A stretch of 51,006 nucleotides of DNA from DASUBV01 sp035763085 (lineage in GTDB: Bacteria > Actinomycetota > Actinomycetes > Streptosporangiales > Streptosporangiaceae), in NCBI GenBank assembly GCA_035763085.1, contig DASUBV010000340.1, positions 1-51,006 on the forward strand, read 5' to 3'. Each line of letters starts with the position of its first letter. The stretch's first letter is position 1. The notes beneath the pieces were generated by a model, which was not told the origin of the DNA, ran no database searches, and saw only the letters and a list, made by a program, of their open reading frames with translations. Positions 1 through 8,806 of this stretch are shown piece after piece. Made by a program: the position numbers and the translations under genes.

Positions 1-1
1 T

Positions 2-37
2 CCGGTCAGCGAGATCCAGAGCATTAACGGCGGCTGA
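2..37 (+). CDS. 3' end of an upstream gene, possibly a WXG100 partner (partial)
   Basis: The frame is open from the left edge and encodes PVSEIQSINGG followed by TGA, 41 bases before the next ATG. ESX genes usually come in tandem pairs of small WXG100 proteins, so a preceding partner gene is expected in this place. Only eleven residues are visible, so the family assignment is inference from position. The downstream gene has its own ribosome binding site, which suggests co-transcription rather than overlap. Confidence 0.4.
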   Translation, partial: PVSEIQSINGG

Positions 38-78
38 ACCGGGCGGAATACTCCGCCACCAACAAGAAGGGGAAACTC

Positions 79-375
79 ATGGCGTCGGACGTCAACGTAA
101 CTTACGGGGAGATGGAGACGGCTGCGAAGCAGCTGATCACCGGCCATCAGGAGATCACCAGCAAGCTGTCGGCCCTCAAGACCATGGTCGACGGACTCGT
201 GAATGGCGGCTACGTCACGGACCGTTCCAGCAAGGCGTTCGAGGCCTCCTACACCGAGTTCAACCACGGCGTGGTCCAGACCATCCAGGGCCTGGAGGGC
301 ATGAGCAAGTACCTCACCGCCGCGGCCAAGGCGTTCGGTGACACCGACGGCCAGCTGGCGAACGCGCTCAAGTAG
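79..375 (+). CDS. WXG100 (ESAT-6-like) family protein
   Basis: A 98-residue all-helical protein of the size of type VII secretion substrates. Helix 1 is about residues 6-40 and helix 2 about residues 50-95. The hinge where the family has W-x-G reads G43-G44-Y45, so the diagnostic tryptophan is absent, although the following VTDRSSKAFEASY segment is typical of actinobacterial members. GAAGGGG at 66-72 sets the start. It lies 143 bases before eccC on the same strand and is presumably a small secreted substrate or partner for that ATPase. It could instead act as a chaperone for a larger substrate. Family confident, exact role unknown. Confidence 0.85.
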   Translation: MASDVNVTYGEMETAAKQLITGHQEITSKLSALKTMVDGLVNGGYVTDRSSKAFEASYTEFNHGVVQTIQGLEGMSKYLTAAAKAFGDTDGQLANALK

Positions 376-518
376 GCGCCTGCGGACAGCGCCGGGGGCC
401 CCGCCACGCGGCTCCCGGCGCTGAGCCATGCCCGGGGCCGGTAACGCCCCGTCGCCGAGCCCGGCGTCGTGGCACGACCGCGCCCGCCGGGGCGAATCGC
501 GCATGAGGGAGGGCCGCG

Positions 519-3500
519 ATGCGGCTGATGATGACCGCGGTGTCCCCCGCGGCCGGGATCCGCGTTGATGTCCTGCTCGACGCGGACTCGCAGACGCCCG
601 CCGGTGATATCGCAGCCGAGCTCGCGGCCCTGCTGCACGGCAGCCCGGCTATCAGCCCGGCTCCGGCCGGGCTGAGCTCGGCCGGCCTGGGCGCAGCCGG
701 CTTGAGCGCAGTCGGCAACGGGCTGGCCGCAGCCGAAGCCAACGCTCCGGGCGCGGCGGTCCCCGCCAACGTCATCCGCTTCCCGGCCGCGCGCCCCGAT
801 GGCCGGGACCTGCTGCCCGCCCAGCCCGGAGCCCGGACCGCGGCCGGCGACACCACGGTGCTGGCCCTGCACCCGGACGCCAGGAGGCAGAGCGGGCCGG
901 GCTCGCACGGAACCGCCCCGGTCCTGTACGTCGACGGCCGGCCGGTGCCGGCCGCGCAGCCCGTCGCCGACTCCCCGCTCCGGCCGGGCTGCGTGGTCAG
1001 CCTGGGCGACCCGTCCGGCTGCCTGCCTCCCGAGCCCACCGGGATCGTCGAGATCCGGGTGGCCAGCGGACCGGGGGCCGGCGCGGTGCACCGGCTCAGC
1101 GTGGGCGCCGCCGAGATTGGCACCAGCGCGCATGCCGCCGTGCGGCTGCCTGCCGCCGGCCCGGCCGGCACACCGGCCGCGGGCACGCCAGCCGCCGGCC
1201 TGGCCCTGCGGATCACCGTCGACGCGCGCGGCGCCTGCCAGCTGATGGCGGCCGAGGGAACCGCGGCCGCCCTGGACGGCGAGCCGGTCACCGGGCCCGT
1301 TACATGGCAGCCAGGCCAGCAGCTGGGCATCGGCCCCTGGGTCCTGGAACTGGCCCGCTACGAGGCTCCTGATGCCGCGCTGCGGCCCGCCGAGGACGGA
1401 TCGGGGCTGGACTTCAACCGCCCGCCGCGGCTGCTGCCGCCGGACACCCAGACCAAGTTCACCCTGCCCGCCCCGCCCGGCCGGGAGGAGCGGCGGCCGC
1501 TGCCGATCCTGATGGCGGTCGTCCCGGTGCTGCTGGGCGTCCTGATGGCCGTGCTGATGCACGAGGTCTACATGCTGGCCATGTGCGCGCTGAGCCCGGT
1601 GACGATGATCGGCAGCTACTTCTCCGACCGCAAGCACGGCCGCAAGTCCTATGCCGCCCGGATGGCCGCGCACCGCGAGCACCGGGCCCGGGTCGAGTCC
1701 GACGCGCACGAGGCGCTGGCCGCCGAGCTGGCCGCGCGCCGGGACAGCTGCCCCGACCCCGCGACCGTGCTGACCATCGCCGCCGGGCCGCGGCGCCGGC
1801 TGTGGGAGCGGCGCCGCAGCGACCCCGACTTCCTGCTGCTCCGGGTCGGGATCGCTGACCTGCCCTCGGCCGTCGAGTTGCGTGACCCGGCCCAGGATGA
1901 GCACCGGCAGCAGGTGGTCTGGGCCATGACAGGCGCCCCGGTGGCCATCCCGCTGCGGGAGCGCGGCGTCATCGGGATCGCCGGGCCGGATGCCGCGCCG
2001 CGCGCCATCGGCCGCTGGCTGCTGGCCCAGACGGCCGTCCTGCACAGCCCCAACGACGTGCAGGTGTGCCTGCTCACCGACTCCACGGGCCAGGACAGCT
2101 GGGAGTGGGCCCGCTGGCTGCCGCACTGCCAGCACCCGGGCGCCGGCAGCAGCCCGGGCGCGGCCATGATCGGCAATGACCCGGAGACCGTCGGTGCCCG
2201 GATCGCCGAGCTGCTGGCCATCGTCAAGGACCGGCAGAAGGCCAGGGCCGATGCGCGGCGGGATCAGGTGGACTTCCGGCAGGCCGACATCCTCGTCATC
2301 TTCGACGGCTCCCGGCGGCTGCGGTCGCTGCCCGGCGCCATCCAGGTGCTGCGGGAGGGCCCGGCGGTGGGCGTGCTGTCGGTCTGCCTGGATTCCGATG
2401 AGCGCCTGCTGCCGGCCGAGTGCCAGGCAGTGGCGGCGGTCCAGGCCGACGGGATGCTGCGGGTCCAGCAGATGAGCTCGACGGCCGTCAGCGCGGCGCG
2501 GCCGGACCAGGTGGCGCCGGGCTGGTGCCTGCGCGTGGCCCGGAGCCTGGCCCCGATCCGCGACATCAGCGATGACGACGAGGGCCTGGGCCTGCCCGAG
2601 TCCAGCAGGCTGCTGGACGTGCTGGCCATCGAGCCGCCCACGGCGGCCGCCATCGCGGGCCGGTGGAGCGCGTCGGGCCGGTCCACGATGGCGGTGGTCG
2701 GCGAGTCCTACGACGGCCCGTTCGGCATCGACGTCCGCCGCGACGGGCCGCACGGGCTGATCGCGGGCACCACCGGGGCCGGCAAGTCCGAGCTGCTGCA
2801 GACGATCGTCGCCTCGCTGGCGGTGGCCAACCGGCCAGACGCCATGACCTTCGTGCTGGTCGACTACAAGGGCGGCAGCGCCTTCAAGGACTGCGTCAGC
2901 CTGCCGCACACCGTCGGCATGGTGACCGACCTGGACACCCACCTGGTCAGCCGGGCGCTGGAGTCGCTGTCGGCCGAGCTGACCCGGCGCGAGCACATCC
3001 TGGCCGCGGTCGGCACCAAGGACATCGAGGACTACACCGCCCGGCAGGCCCGCGACCCGGGCCTGGCGCCGCTGCCCCGGCTGCTCATCGTCATCGACGA
3101 GTTCGCCTCCATGGTGCGCGACCTGCCCGACTTCGTGACCGGCCTGGTGAACATCGCCCAGCGCGGCCGGTCCCTGGGCATCCACCTGATCCTGGCCACC
3201 CAGCGGCCCTCGGGCGTGGTGTCACCGGAGATCCGGGCCAACACCAACCTGCGGATCGCGCTGCGGGTCACCGACACGGCCGAGAGCTCCGACGTCATCG
3301 ACGCCCCCGACGCGGCGCACATCGCCAAGTCCACGCCGGGCCGGGCCTATGTCCGGCTCGGGCACTCCTCGCTGGTCCCGTTCCAGACCGGCCGGGTGGG
3401 CGGCCGCCGGCCCGGCGCGGCGAGCACGGTGACCGAGCGGCCGTGGCTGGCGACCACGTCCTGGGCCGACGCCGGGCGGCCCGCTCCGGAGCGCCCGGCC

Positions 3501-5204
3501 GGGCCGGCCGGCGAAGCCGAGGAGATCACCGACCTGAGCGTCCTGGTGGACGCCATCCGGATGGCTACCAGCCGGATGGGCATCCCGGCCCAGCACAGCC
3601 CCTGGCTGCCGGCCCTGCCCGCGCAGCTGCTGCTGGCCGACCTGCCGGCCGAGGCGGCCGCGCCGGGGGCGCCCGGCATGCTGGACCTGGTTCCGTACGG
3701 GGTCACCGACCGGCCGTCGGAGCAGGCGCAGCGGACCGCCGCGATCGACTTCGCCGGCTTCGGCCACATGATGGCGGCAGGCGGCCCGCGCAGCGGGCGG
3801 TCCCAGCTGCTGCGCACCATCGCCGGGTCGATCGGCGCGACGCTCAGCTGCGCCGACGTGCACCTGTACGGGATCGACTGCGGCAACGGCGCGCTGCTGC
3901 CGGTGGCCGACCTGCCGCACTGCGGCGCGGTGGTGCTGCGCACCCAGCCCGAGCGGGCGGCCCGCCTGATCGGCCGGCTCGGCCAGGAGCTGAGCCGCCG
4001 CCAGGAGTTGCTGGCCGACGGCGGGTTCGCCGACATCGGCGAGCAGCGAGCCGCTGCGCAGGCCGGCGGCACCAGCGCCCTGCCGCACATCGTCATCCTG
4101 CTGGACCGCTGGGAGGGGTTCACCCCGTCGCTCGGCGAGCTGGACAACGGCCGGCTGGCCGATGTGATCACCCGGATCCTCGGTGAGGGCGTCAGCGCCG
4201 GGATGCACCTGATCATGACGGGCGACCGGTCGCTGATCGCGGGCCGGATCTCCTCGATGACCGACGACAAGCTGGCCTTCCGGCTGCCCGACCGGGACGA
4301 CTTCAGCTTCATCGGGCTGCGGCCCCGCGAGATGCCCGACGACATCCCGGCCGGGCGGGCGTTCCGGTCCGGGTCCGGTCTCGAGACGCAGGTCGCGCTG
4401 CTCGCCCCGGACGCGTCCGGCCCCGGCCAGGCCGCCGCGCTGCGGGAGATCGCCGGACGGGCGGCCAGCCGGGACTCCGCGGTCCCGCGCGCGCAGCGTC
4501 CGTTCCGGGTTGATGTCCTGCCGGCCCGGCTGTCCTTCGACGACGCGTGGCAGCTGCGCGACCCGGCTGCCCCGGCCGCGCCGCTGTGGGGCCTGGTCGG
4601 CGTGGGCGGCGACGACCTGGCCGCCTACGGCGCGGACCTGGCCGACGGGCTGCCGGCCTTCATCGTCGGCGGGCCGGCCAAGTCGGGCCGCAGCACCGTG
4701 CTGGCCACCATGGCCCGCTCCTTCCTGGCCGCCGGAACCCGCATCATCCTGGTCACCCCCCGGCCCTCGCCACTGCGCGGGCTGGCCGCAGAGCCCGGCG
4801 TGGTGCGGCTGTTCGAGGGGACCGACCTGAACGCGGCCGAGTTGCGCGCCGCGCTGGAGCAGCTGGACGGGCCCGGCGTCGTGATCATCGATGACGCCGA
4901 GGTGCTGCGGGACTGCGATGCCGCCGACGAGCTGCGGGAGATCATCTCCTTCGGCGCCGAGCGGCAGCGGGCGCTGGTGTTCGGCGGCAACTCCGAGGAC
5001 CTGTGCGCGGGCTTCAGCGGCTGGCAGGTCGACGCCAAGCGAGCCAGGCGCGGCTGCCTGCTATCCCCGCAGCAGATCACCGACGGCGACCTGGTCGGGG
5101 CGCGGGTGGCCCGCAGCGTGCTCGGCGAGCCGGTGCGGCCGGGCCGGGCGCTGCTGAGCACCGGCGACGGGAGCCTGATCACGGTGGCCGTCCCGTCAGG
5201 CTGA
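519..5204 (+). CDS. eccC: Type VII secretion FtsK/SpoIIIE ATPase EccC
   Basis: A 1561-residue motor ATPase of the ESX inner-membrane complex, which recognises WXG100 substrates and energises export. The N-terminal third (about 1-285) is Ala/Pro-rich and contains a beta-rich region at about 185-285 that may be FHA-like. Two membrane helices follow at about 327-370. Three FtsK/SpoIIIE ATPase domains come next. Domain 1 has an intact Walker A, GTTGAGKS at 750-757, and a Walker B, LLIVIDEF from 855. Domain 2 has GGPRSGRS at 1088 and domain 3 has GGPAKSGRS at 1384, both with Arg in place of the Walker lysine. The AGGGAGGG tract at 506-513 supports the start. The length fits single-chain EccC of streptomycete-type systems. 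EccB, EccD, EccE and mycosin are not in this window. Confidence 0.95.
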   Translation: MRLMMTAVSPAAGIRVDVLLDADSQTPAGDIAAELAALLHGSPAISPAPAGLSSAGLGAAGLSAVGNGLAAAEANAPGAAVPANVIRFPAARPDGRDLLPAQPGARTAAGDTTVLALHPDARRQSGPGSHGTAPVLYVDGRPVPAAQPVADSPLRPGCVVSLGDPSGCLPPEPTGIVEIRVASGPGAGAVHRLSVGAAEIGTSAHAAVRLPAAGPAGTPAAGTPAAGLALRITVDARGACQLMAAEGTAAALDGEPVTGPVTWQPGQQLGIGPWVLELARYEAPDAALRPAEDGSGLDFNRPPRLLPPDTQTKFTLPAPPGREERRPLPILMAVVPVLLGVLMAVLMHEVYMLAMCALSPVTMIGSYFSDRKHGRKSYAARMAAHREHRARVESDAHEALAAELAARRDSCPDPATVLTIAAGPRRRLWERRRSDPDFLLLRVGIADLPSAVELRDPAQDEHRQQVVWAMTGAPVAIPLRERGVIGIAGPDAAPRAIGRWLLAQTAVLHSPNDVQVCLLTDSTGQDSWEWARWLPHCQHPGAGSSPGAAMIGNDPETVGARIAELLAIVKDRQKARADARRDQVDFRQADILVIFDGSRRLRSLPGAIQVLREGPAVGVLSVCLDSDERLLPAECQAVAAVQADGMLRVQQMSSTAVSAARPDQVAPGWCLRVARSLAPIRDISDDDEGLGLPESSRLLDVLAIEPPTAAAIAGRWSASGRSTMAVVGESYDGPFGIDVRRDGPHGLIAGTTGAGKSELLQTIVASLAVANRPDAMTFVLVDYKGGSAFKDCVSLPHTVGMVTDLDTHLVSRALESLSAELTRREHILAAVGTKDIEDYTARQARDPGLAPLPRLLIVIDEFASMVRDLPDFVTGLVNIAQRGRSLGIHLILATQRPSGVVSPEIRANTNLRIALRVTDTAESSDVIDAPDAAHIAKSTPGRAYVRLGHSSLVPFQTGRVGGRRPGAASTVTERPWLATTSWADAGRPAPERPAGPAGEAEEITDLSVLVDAIRMATSRMGIPAQHSPWLPALPAQLLLADLPAEAAAPGAPGMLDLVPYGVTDRPSEQAQRTAAIDFAGFGHMMAAGGPRSGRSQLLRTIAGSIGATLSCADVHLYGIDCGNGALLPVADLPHCGAVVLRTQPERAARLIGRLGQELSRRQELLADGGFADIGEQRAAAQAGGTSALPHIVILLDRWEGFTPSLGELDNGRLADVITRILGEGVSAGMHLIMTGDRSLIAGRISSMTDDKLAFRLPDRDDFSFIGLRPREMPDDIPAGRAFRSGSGLETQVALLAPDASGPGQAAALREIAGRAASRDSAVPRAQRPFRVDVLPARLSFDDAWQLRDPAAPAAPLWGLVGVGGDDLAAYGADLADGLPAFIVGGPAKSGRSTVLATMARSFLAAGTRIILVTPRPSPLRGLAAEPGVVRLFEGTDLNAAELRAALEQLDGPGVVIIDDAEVLRDCDAADELREIISFGAERQRALVFGGNSEDLCAGFSGWQVDAKRARRGCLLSPQQITDGDLVGARVARSVLGEPVRPGRALLSTGDGSLITVAVPSG

Positions 5205-5215
5205 CCGGCGGTCGC

Positions 5216-5491
5216 TCAGCGCTGACCGTAGCCCGGCGGCAGTCCGGCGGCGATGTTGTCGGCGGCAAGCTGCTGCCGGTCGCGCCATTTGCGGGCCCGG
5301 AGCGTCAGCACCCAGGCGGCGGCACAGCCGGAGGAGCCGAAGAACAGCATGAGGATCATGAACGTGATGCCCGCGGCTGGCGCGTGGGCCACGAACCCGG
5401 CAATCGCGCCGATCAGCATCACCAAGCCCGCACCGATCAGTCCGGCAGCTAGGCGCAGATAGCGCAGCGGGCCACGTTCCATCCCGGCCAC
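5216..5491 (-). CDS. Small two-helix membrane protein
   Basis: A 91-residue protein with hydrophobic segments at about 12-34 and 38-64, a basic turn-out (RARKWRDRQQ) and a Gly/Pro tail. It is convergent with eccC, and the two stop codons are 9 bases apart. It lies downstream of the minus-strand ESX-linked operon, so it may be that operon's last gene. Met4 is an alternative start. I do not recognise a named family. The membrane topology is the only supported property. Overlapping antisense frames are less hydrophobic and less gene-like. Confidence 0.6.
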   Translation of the reverse strand: MAGMERGPLRYLRLAAGLIGAGLVMLIGAIAGFVAHAPAAGITFMILMLFFGSSGCAAAWVLTLRARKWRDRQQLAADNIAAGLPPGYGQR

Positions 5492-5558
5492 TATGGCAGC
5501 GGCGGACGGCGGGCCGCAACCACGCTGCCGGCCAGGGCCCCGCGGCGGCCGGGCTGCG

Positions 5559-6176
5559 CTACCCGCGCGGGATCACCTGGATCCGCCGGGCCAGCTCGTC
5601 GATGTCCTCCGTCGCCCCCTCCAGCCGGCCCAGGTCCGGGCAGGCCGTGAACAGGCGGACCGCCGTCTCGAATTCCTCCGAGCGCCATGCGTAGCCCAGC
5701 GACGCGGTGACCGTTCCCTTGTCCCGGAAGTAGCACAGGACCTTCAGCCCGCCGCCCAGGTTCTCGGTCGGGAAATCGGTCACGATGGGCGGCTCCATCA
5801 CGCCGCTGGCGTCGGCGCCGGCCAGCAGCCGGATCTGCTCCTGCCGGTCCCCCGCGGCCTGCCACACGCCGAAGCACACCAGCAGCGGGACCGCCCGCGG
5901 ATCGCGCACGTGGATGAGCGCCAGGTGACAGGGCAGCGTGGCGTAGGCGCTCTCGTGCATGTGCGCGAAGGTCTTGGCCAGGGCCGTGACCTGCCGCTTG
6001 CCGTACTTGAGCCCGGAGTTCTCCCAGCAGGCCCGCGCGTAGGCGCTCGCCCACCGCTCGCGGTCCACGCCGGGGGCGAAGGACGGCGGGCACGGCACCC
6101 AGAAGGTCTTGTCGAAGTCGACGCTGATCCAGCCCTTCTGGCTGGTCTGGGTGCGGGGATCGGGCTGGTCACTCAC
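5559..6176 (-). CDS. Unknown protein in ESX-linked operon
   Basis: A 205-residue soluble protein without signal peptide or membrane helix. It starts at a GTG (VSDQPDPRTQTSQKG) whose first bases overlap the upstream gene's TGA as GTGA, a translational-coupling arrangement. A longer frame reaches upstream but runs inside the neighbour and has no support. Visible features are an aromatic N-terminal segment (VDFDKTFWVPCPPSF), a helical WASAYARACWENSG segment and a C-terminal acidic helix. I do not recognise the family. Its place as last gene after the WXG100 protein and putative substrate suggests an accessory, chaperone or immunity role. That is inference from position only. Confidence 0.75.
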   Translation of the reverse strand: MSDQPDPRTQTSQKGWISVDFDKTFWVPCPPSFAPGVDRERWASAYARACWENSGLKYGKRQVTALAKTFAHMHESAYATLPCHLALIHVRDPRAVPLLVCFGVWQAAGDRQEQIRLLAGADASGVMEPPIVTDFPTENLGGGLKVLCYFRDKGTVTASLGYAWRSEEFETAVRLFTACPDLGRLEGATEDIDELARRIQVIPRG

Positions 6177-6952
6177 TGGCTGCCTTCCTGACCTGGCAGG
6201 GCTGATCGCTGGCCCGGCTCCTGGCCCGGCCAGGTCCACCGGAAGGTGGACATGATCGCATCGAAGAGCTCGACCAGGATGCCCGCGAACTGGCCGTTCG
6301 GGTCACCGTCGCCCACCGTGGAGAACACCACCATCAGCCACCGGTCCGGGGAGCCGGGGATAGTGACAACATAGTCGACCTGCCGCGAGGGCAGCGGCGC
6401 GTCCTGGCCGGGGTCGGCGGCGGCCACGTGATCCGTGCGGACGCCGGGCGCGCCGTCCAGGGCCACCAGGGACGTCGCGTCGTCAGCGCTGGCCAGGTAG
6501 GCGATCAGCTCCTCGGGAGCCAGGGGCTGCGCCGGCTCCGCCGTTCCGGGTGCCCCGCCCGCGGCGGCTGCGCCGCCGGGCGAGCCGGGTGCTCCTTCCG
6601 ACACCGAGAACGAGGCCGGGACCGGCGTGCCGTGCACGTACTCCACCGGGAGGTACAGGTCGACGCCGGAGGCCTCACGGGCGCGCACCGCCATCGCCGA
6701 CAGGCGCCCCTGCAGCTCGACCCGCACCCTTATCAGCTTCTCCCGGTCGGGGCCGGTGCCGACCCGGCCCAGGACCTCATCGAGGATCTCCCGGATCGCC
6801 TCGTCGGTGCCGTGCCGGACGGGGATCTTCCGCCAGCCGGGCGGCAGGACCAGCGCGTAGCCGCTGGCCGTGCGCCCGTCGCCGGTCAGGCCCTGCGGCT
6901 CGCCGTGGTTTCCTGGCTCGCCGAGAACGTCCGTTTCGGTGTGCGACGCCAC
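6173..6952 (-). CDS. Unknown protein in ESX-linked operon
   Basis: A 259-residue protein read from a GTG with GGAGGGA just upstream. The frame also opens eleven codons earlier, but that alternative lacks a binding site. It has an N-terminal half with LVLPPGWRKIPVRHG and a helix rich in charged residues, an Ala/Gly/Pro linker at about residues 120-150, and a C-terminal beta-like part containing VDYVVTIPGSPDRWLMVVFST. No signal peptide or membrane segment is visible. It overlaps the next gene by four bases (GTGA). I do not recognise the family. Co-transcription with WXG100 and putative substrate genes points to type VII secretion, possibly as a substrate-specific partner. Confidence 0.75.
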   Translation of the reverse strand: MASHTETDVLGEPGNHGEPQGLTGDGRTASGYALVLPPGWRKIPVRHGTDEAIREILDEVLGRVGTGPDREKLIRVRVELQGRLSAMAVRAREASGVDLYLPVEYVHGTPVPASFSVSEGAPGSPGGAAAAGGAPGTAEPAQPLAPEELIAYLASADDATSLVALDGAPGVRTDHVAAADPGQDAPLPSRQVDYVVTIPGSPDRWLMVVFSTVGDGDPNGQFAGILVELFDAIMSTFRWTWPGQEPGQRSALPGQEGSQ

Positions 6953-6994
6953 CTGTCTCCCTCCGCCCGTCCCGGTGCTGCACACGCAGGCGGG

Positions 6995-8314
6995 CTAGCC
7001 CCCGGTGGGCTCCTCGAATGTGCTGACGTACCAGTTGGTGAAGCTGTGGACGGGCAGCTGCAGGTTGACCGACGGGTTGTCCGCGTCGGGACCCAGCGCG
7101 ATGCCCCCGCCGGCCAGGCCGAAGATCCCGCCGCCGGCGCCGGCCCCGGCCAGGCCGCCCATCAGCTTGACGATCGTGCGGGCCTGGTCCAGGTTGTCGG
7201 CGGCCGAGCCCGCGAACCGGCTGGACACCGAGTAGATGCTCTTGAACGCGTCGGCCTCCTCGCCCGTCGCGCCCAGGTTCAGCACCGCCTTGAGCTCCGG
7301 GATCTCCTCCGGCACCTTGGCCAGGTCCGGGACGAGCTCATCACTGCCGCACAGCACGTTCAGCGCACGCTGGCCCGCGATGAATCCCTTGGCGGTCGCC
7401 TCACCGCCCTCCGACAGCGCCTTGAGCCCGGCGCCGAGCAGCCGGCCGCCGCCGAAGGTCAGGCAGGCGAACGCGTCGAGGGCGAAGTCCCACCAGGAGC
7501 CGTTGCCGGTCCCGGCCAGCACCCCGCGGCCCAGCATGGCGGCGAAAGTCGTCCAGAACGCCGCCAGGACCAGGCCGTCGACCAGGAAGTCCAGGCCAGG
7601 AATGAACTGGGCGATGACGAAGGCAATGACCGCCAGCACGAGGCCGACGATCTCCAGGACGGTGCAGGCCGTCTTGATCCAGCCGGCCGCGGCATGGACC
7701 GCGCTCTTGATCGCGCCCCACAGCGAATGGTGATCCTTCATGGAGTCATCCGACGCGGTATGGATCTTGTGGGCGCAGGTGCCCGCGGACGAGTCGCGCA
7801 GCGAGGTCGCCTTGTGCAGCAGGCCCTTGGCCTCGCCGATGGCGGCCTGGGCCTTGCTCACCGCGTTCTTGTGGTCGGTGACCTGCTGCTGCTGGGCAGT
7901 GGTCAGGTTCGACCCCGACGGCAGCTTCTGGCCGCTCAGCGACGCGAGCTGGGAGTGCGGGCCGGTCGCCTCGTGCAGCGCTGTCAGCGACATCGACTGT
8001 GCCTTCTCCAGGTCGGGCACATAGTCGTTCAGCGCCGATGACGCCTTCTGGTACCGGCCGACGACCTTGCCGAGCTGGCCCGACAGATCGCCGGCCGCCG
8101 ACCGGATCTTGTCGGCGTAATGGCCCTTCAGCACCTCGTTGGTCCCGCCGCTGGCAATCTTGTTCAGCGCGGTGACCTGGTCACTGATCGTCTTGGCCAC
8201 GCCGGACAGGTGCGCGGCCTCCTGACTCACCGATGCCGGATCGCCGGGTACTGGATCATCGTCCAGCCCGAGCGCCTGCCATTCGTAGGCGGGCGGTCGC
8301 CCCACAGTCATCAC
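6995..8314 (-). CDS. Putative type VII secreted protein with membrane-inserting C-terminal part
   Basis: A 439-residue protein. The N-terminal 200 residues are helical and resemble the WXG/LXG-type targeting region of large ESX substrates (YEWQALGLDDDPVPGDP opening, then long Ala-rich helices). Two strong hydrophobic stretches follow at about 211-270. Near residues 383-406 there is a Gly-rich segment, GGLAGAGAGGGIFGLAGGG, spaced like a glycine zipper. It begins GTG-ATG, so the start may be one codon later. The next gene upstream encodes a WXG100 protein, the usual partner of such substrates. No known enzymatic toxin domain is visible. A pore-forming effector is one reading, a membrane-anchored secretion component another. 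Confidence 0.75.
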   Translation of the reverse strand: MMTVGRPPAYEWQALGLDDDPVPGDPASVSQEAAHLSGVAKTISDQVTALNKIASGGTNEVLKGHYADKIRSAAGDLSGQLGKVVGRYQKASSALNDYVPDLEKAQSMSLTALHEATGPHSQLASLSGQKLPSGSNLTTAQQQQVTDHKNAVSKAQAAIGEAKGLLHKATSLRDSSAGTCAHKIHTASDDSMKDHHSLWGAIKSAVHAAAGWIKTACTVLEIVGLVLAVIAFVIAQFIPGLDFLVDGLVLAAFWTTFAAMLGRGVLAGTGNGSWWDFALDAFACLTFGGGRLLGAGLKALSEGGEATAKGFIAGQRALNVLCGSDELVPDLAKVPEEIPELKAVLNLGATGEEADAFKSIYSVSSRFAGSAADNLDQARTIVKLMGGLAGAGAGGGIFGLAGGGIALGPDADNPSVNLQLPVHSFTNWYVSTFEEPTGG

Positions 8315-8350
8315 CCCTGCGGCCGGGCGGCGCCGGCCAGATCGTGCCGG

Positions 8351-8638
8351 CTACTTCTTCGGCGTCACGTCGGTGGCCAGCTTGCCGTCGGTCTTCTGGA
8401 AGGCCGAGATGGACTCGCTGACCAGCTTCCCGACGTTCGCGATGGAGTCGAGCAGCTTCTTGCGGTGGTCATCCCAGTTGTCGGTGAAGCTGTGCATGGC
8501 GTCCTTGACGTCGCCCGAGCCCCACTCGCTGTCGTAGACCCGCTCCTGCGCCTTCAGGTTGCTGAACTCGGAATGCAGGCTGGTCAGCGCCTTCTCGGTG
8601 CCCTGGAGAATGTCAAAGTCGACTTTCAGATCGGACAT
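8351..8638 (-). CDS. WXG100 family protein
   Basis: A 95-residue helical hairpin with the actinobacterial variant hinge W39-G-S-G-D followed by VKDAMHSFTDNWDDHRKKL, a recognisable WXG100 signature. GGAAGGCGGGG stands just upstream of the ATG. It is the first gene of the minus-strand operon and lies 36 bases before the large putative substrate, so it is probably that protein's heterodimer or chaperone partner for export by EccC. The C-terminal tail is short (TDVTPKK). A YxxxD/E-type export motif is not obvious here. Confidence 0.88.
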   Translation of the reverse strand: MSDLKVDFDILQGTEKALTSLHSEFSNLKAQERVYDSEWGSGDVKDAMHSFTDNWDDHRKKLLDSIANVGKLVSESISAFQKTDGKLATDVTPKK

Positions 8639-8806
8639 GACCCCGCCTTCCGAGCGAGCCGCCCCTCCGGGCGCGCGCGAACGCCCATAAAGCTACACAG
8701 GATCGGCAATGGCCCGCAGCCGTTGTGACCGAGATGATGCCTTTTAGCCGCGACCCCAGCCGGGCCCGGCCGCGGCCTGTTCCGCGTCACCGCATACTGG
8801 ACAGTC

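Noticed and set aside
249..3185. 978-codon open frame on the minus strand opposite eccC
   Set aside because: It is a shadow of the high-GC eccC gene. Composition is His/Gln/Asp/Arg/Gly-rich without motifs, and eccC has clear conserved domains.
6428..8041. 537-codon plus-strand frame across the ESX-linked operon
   Set aside because: It is antisense to three genes with good starts and overlaps, and has random Arg/Gly/Gln/Ala composition.
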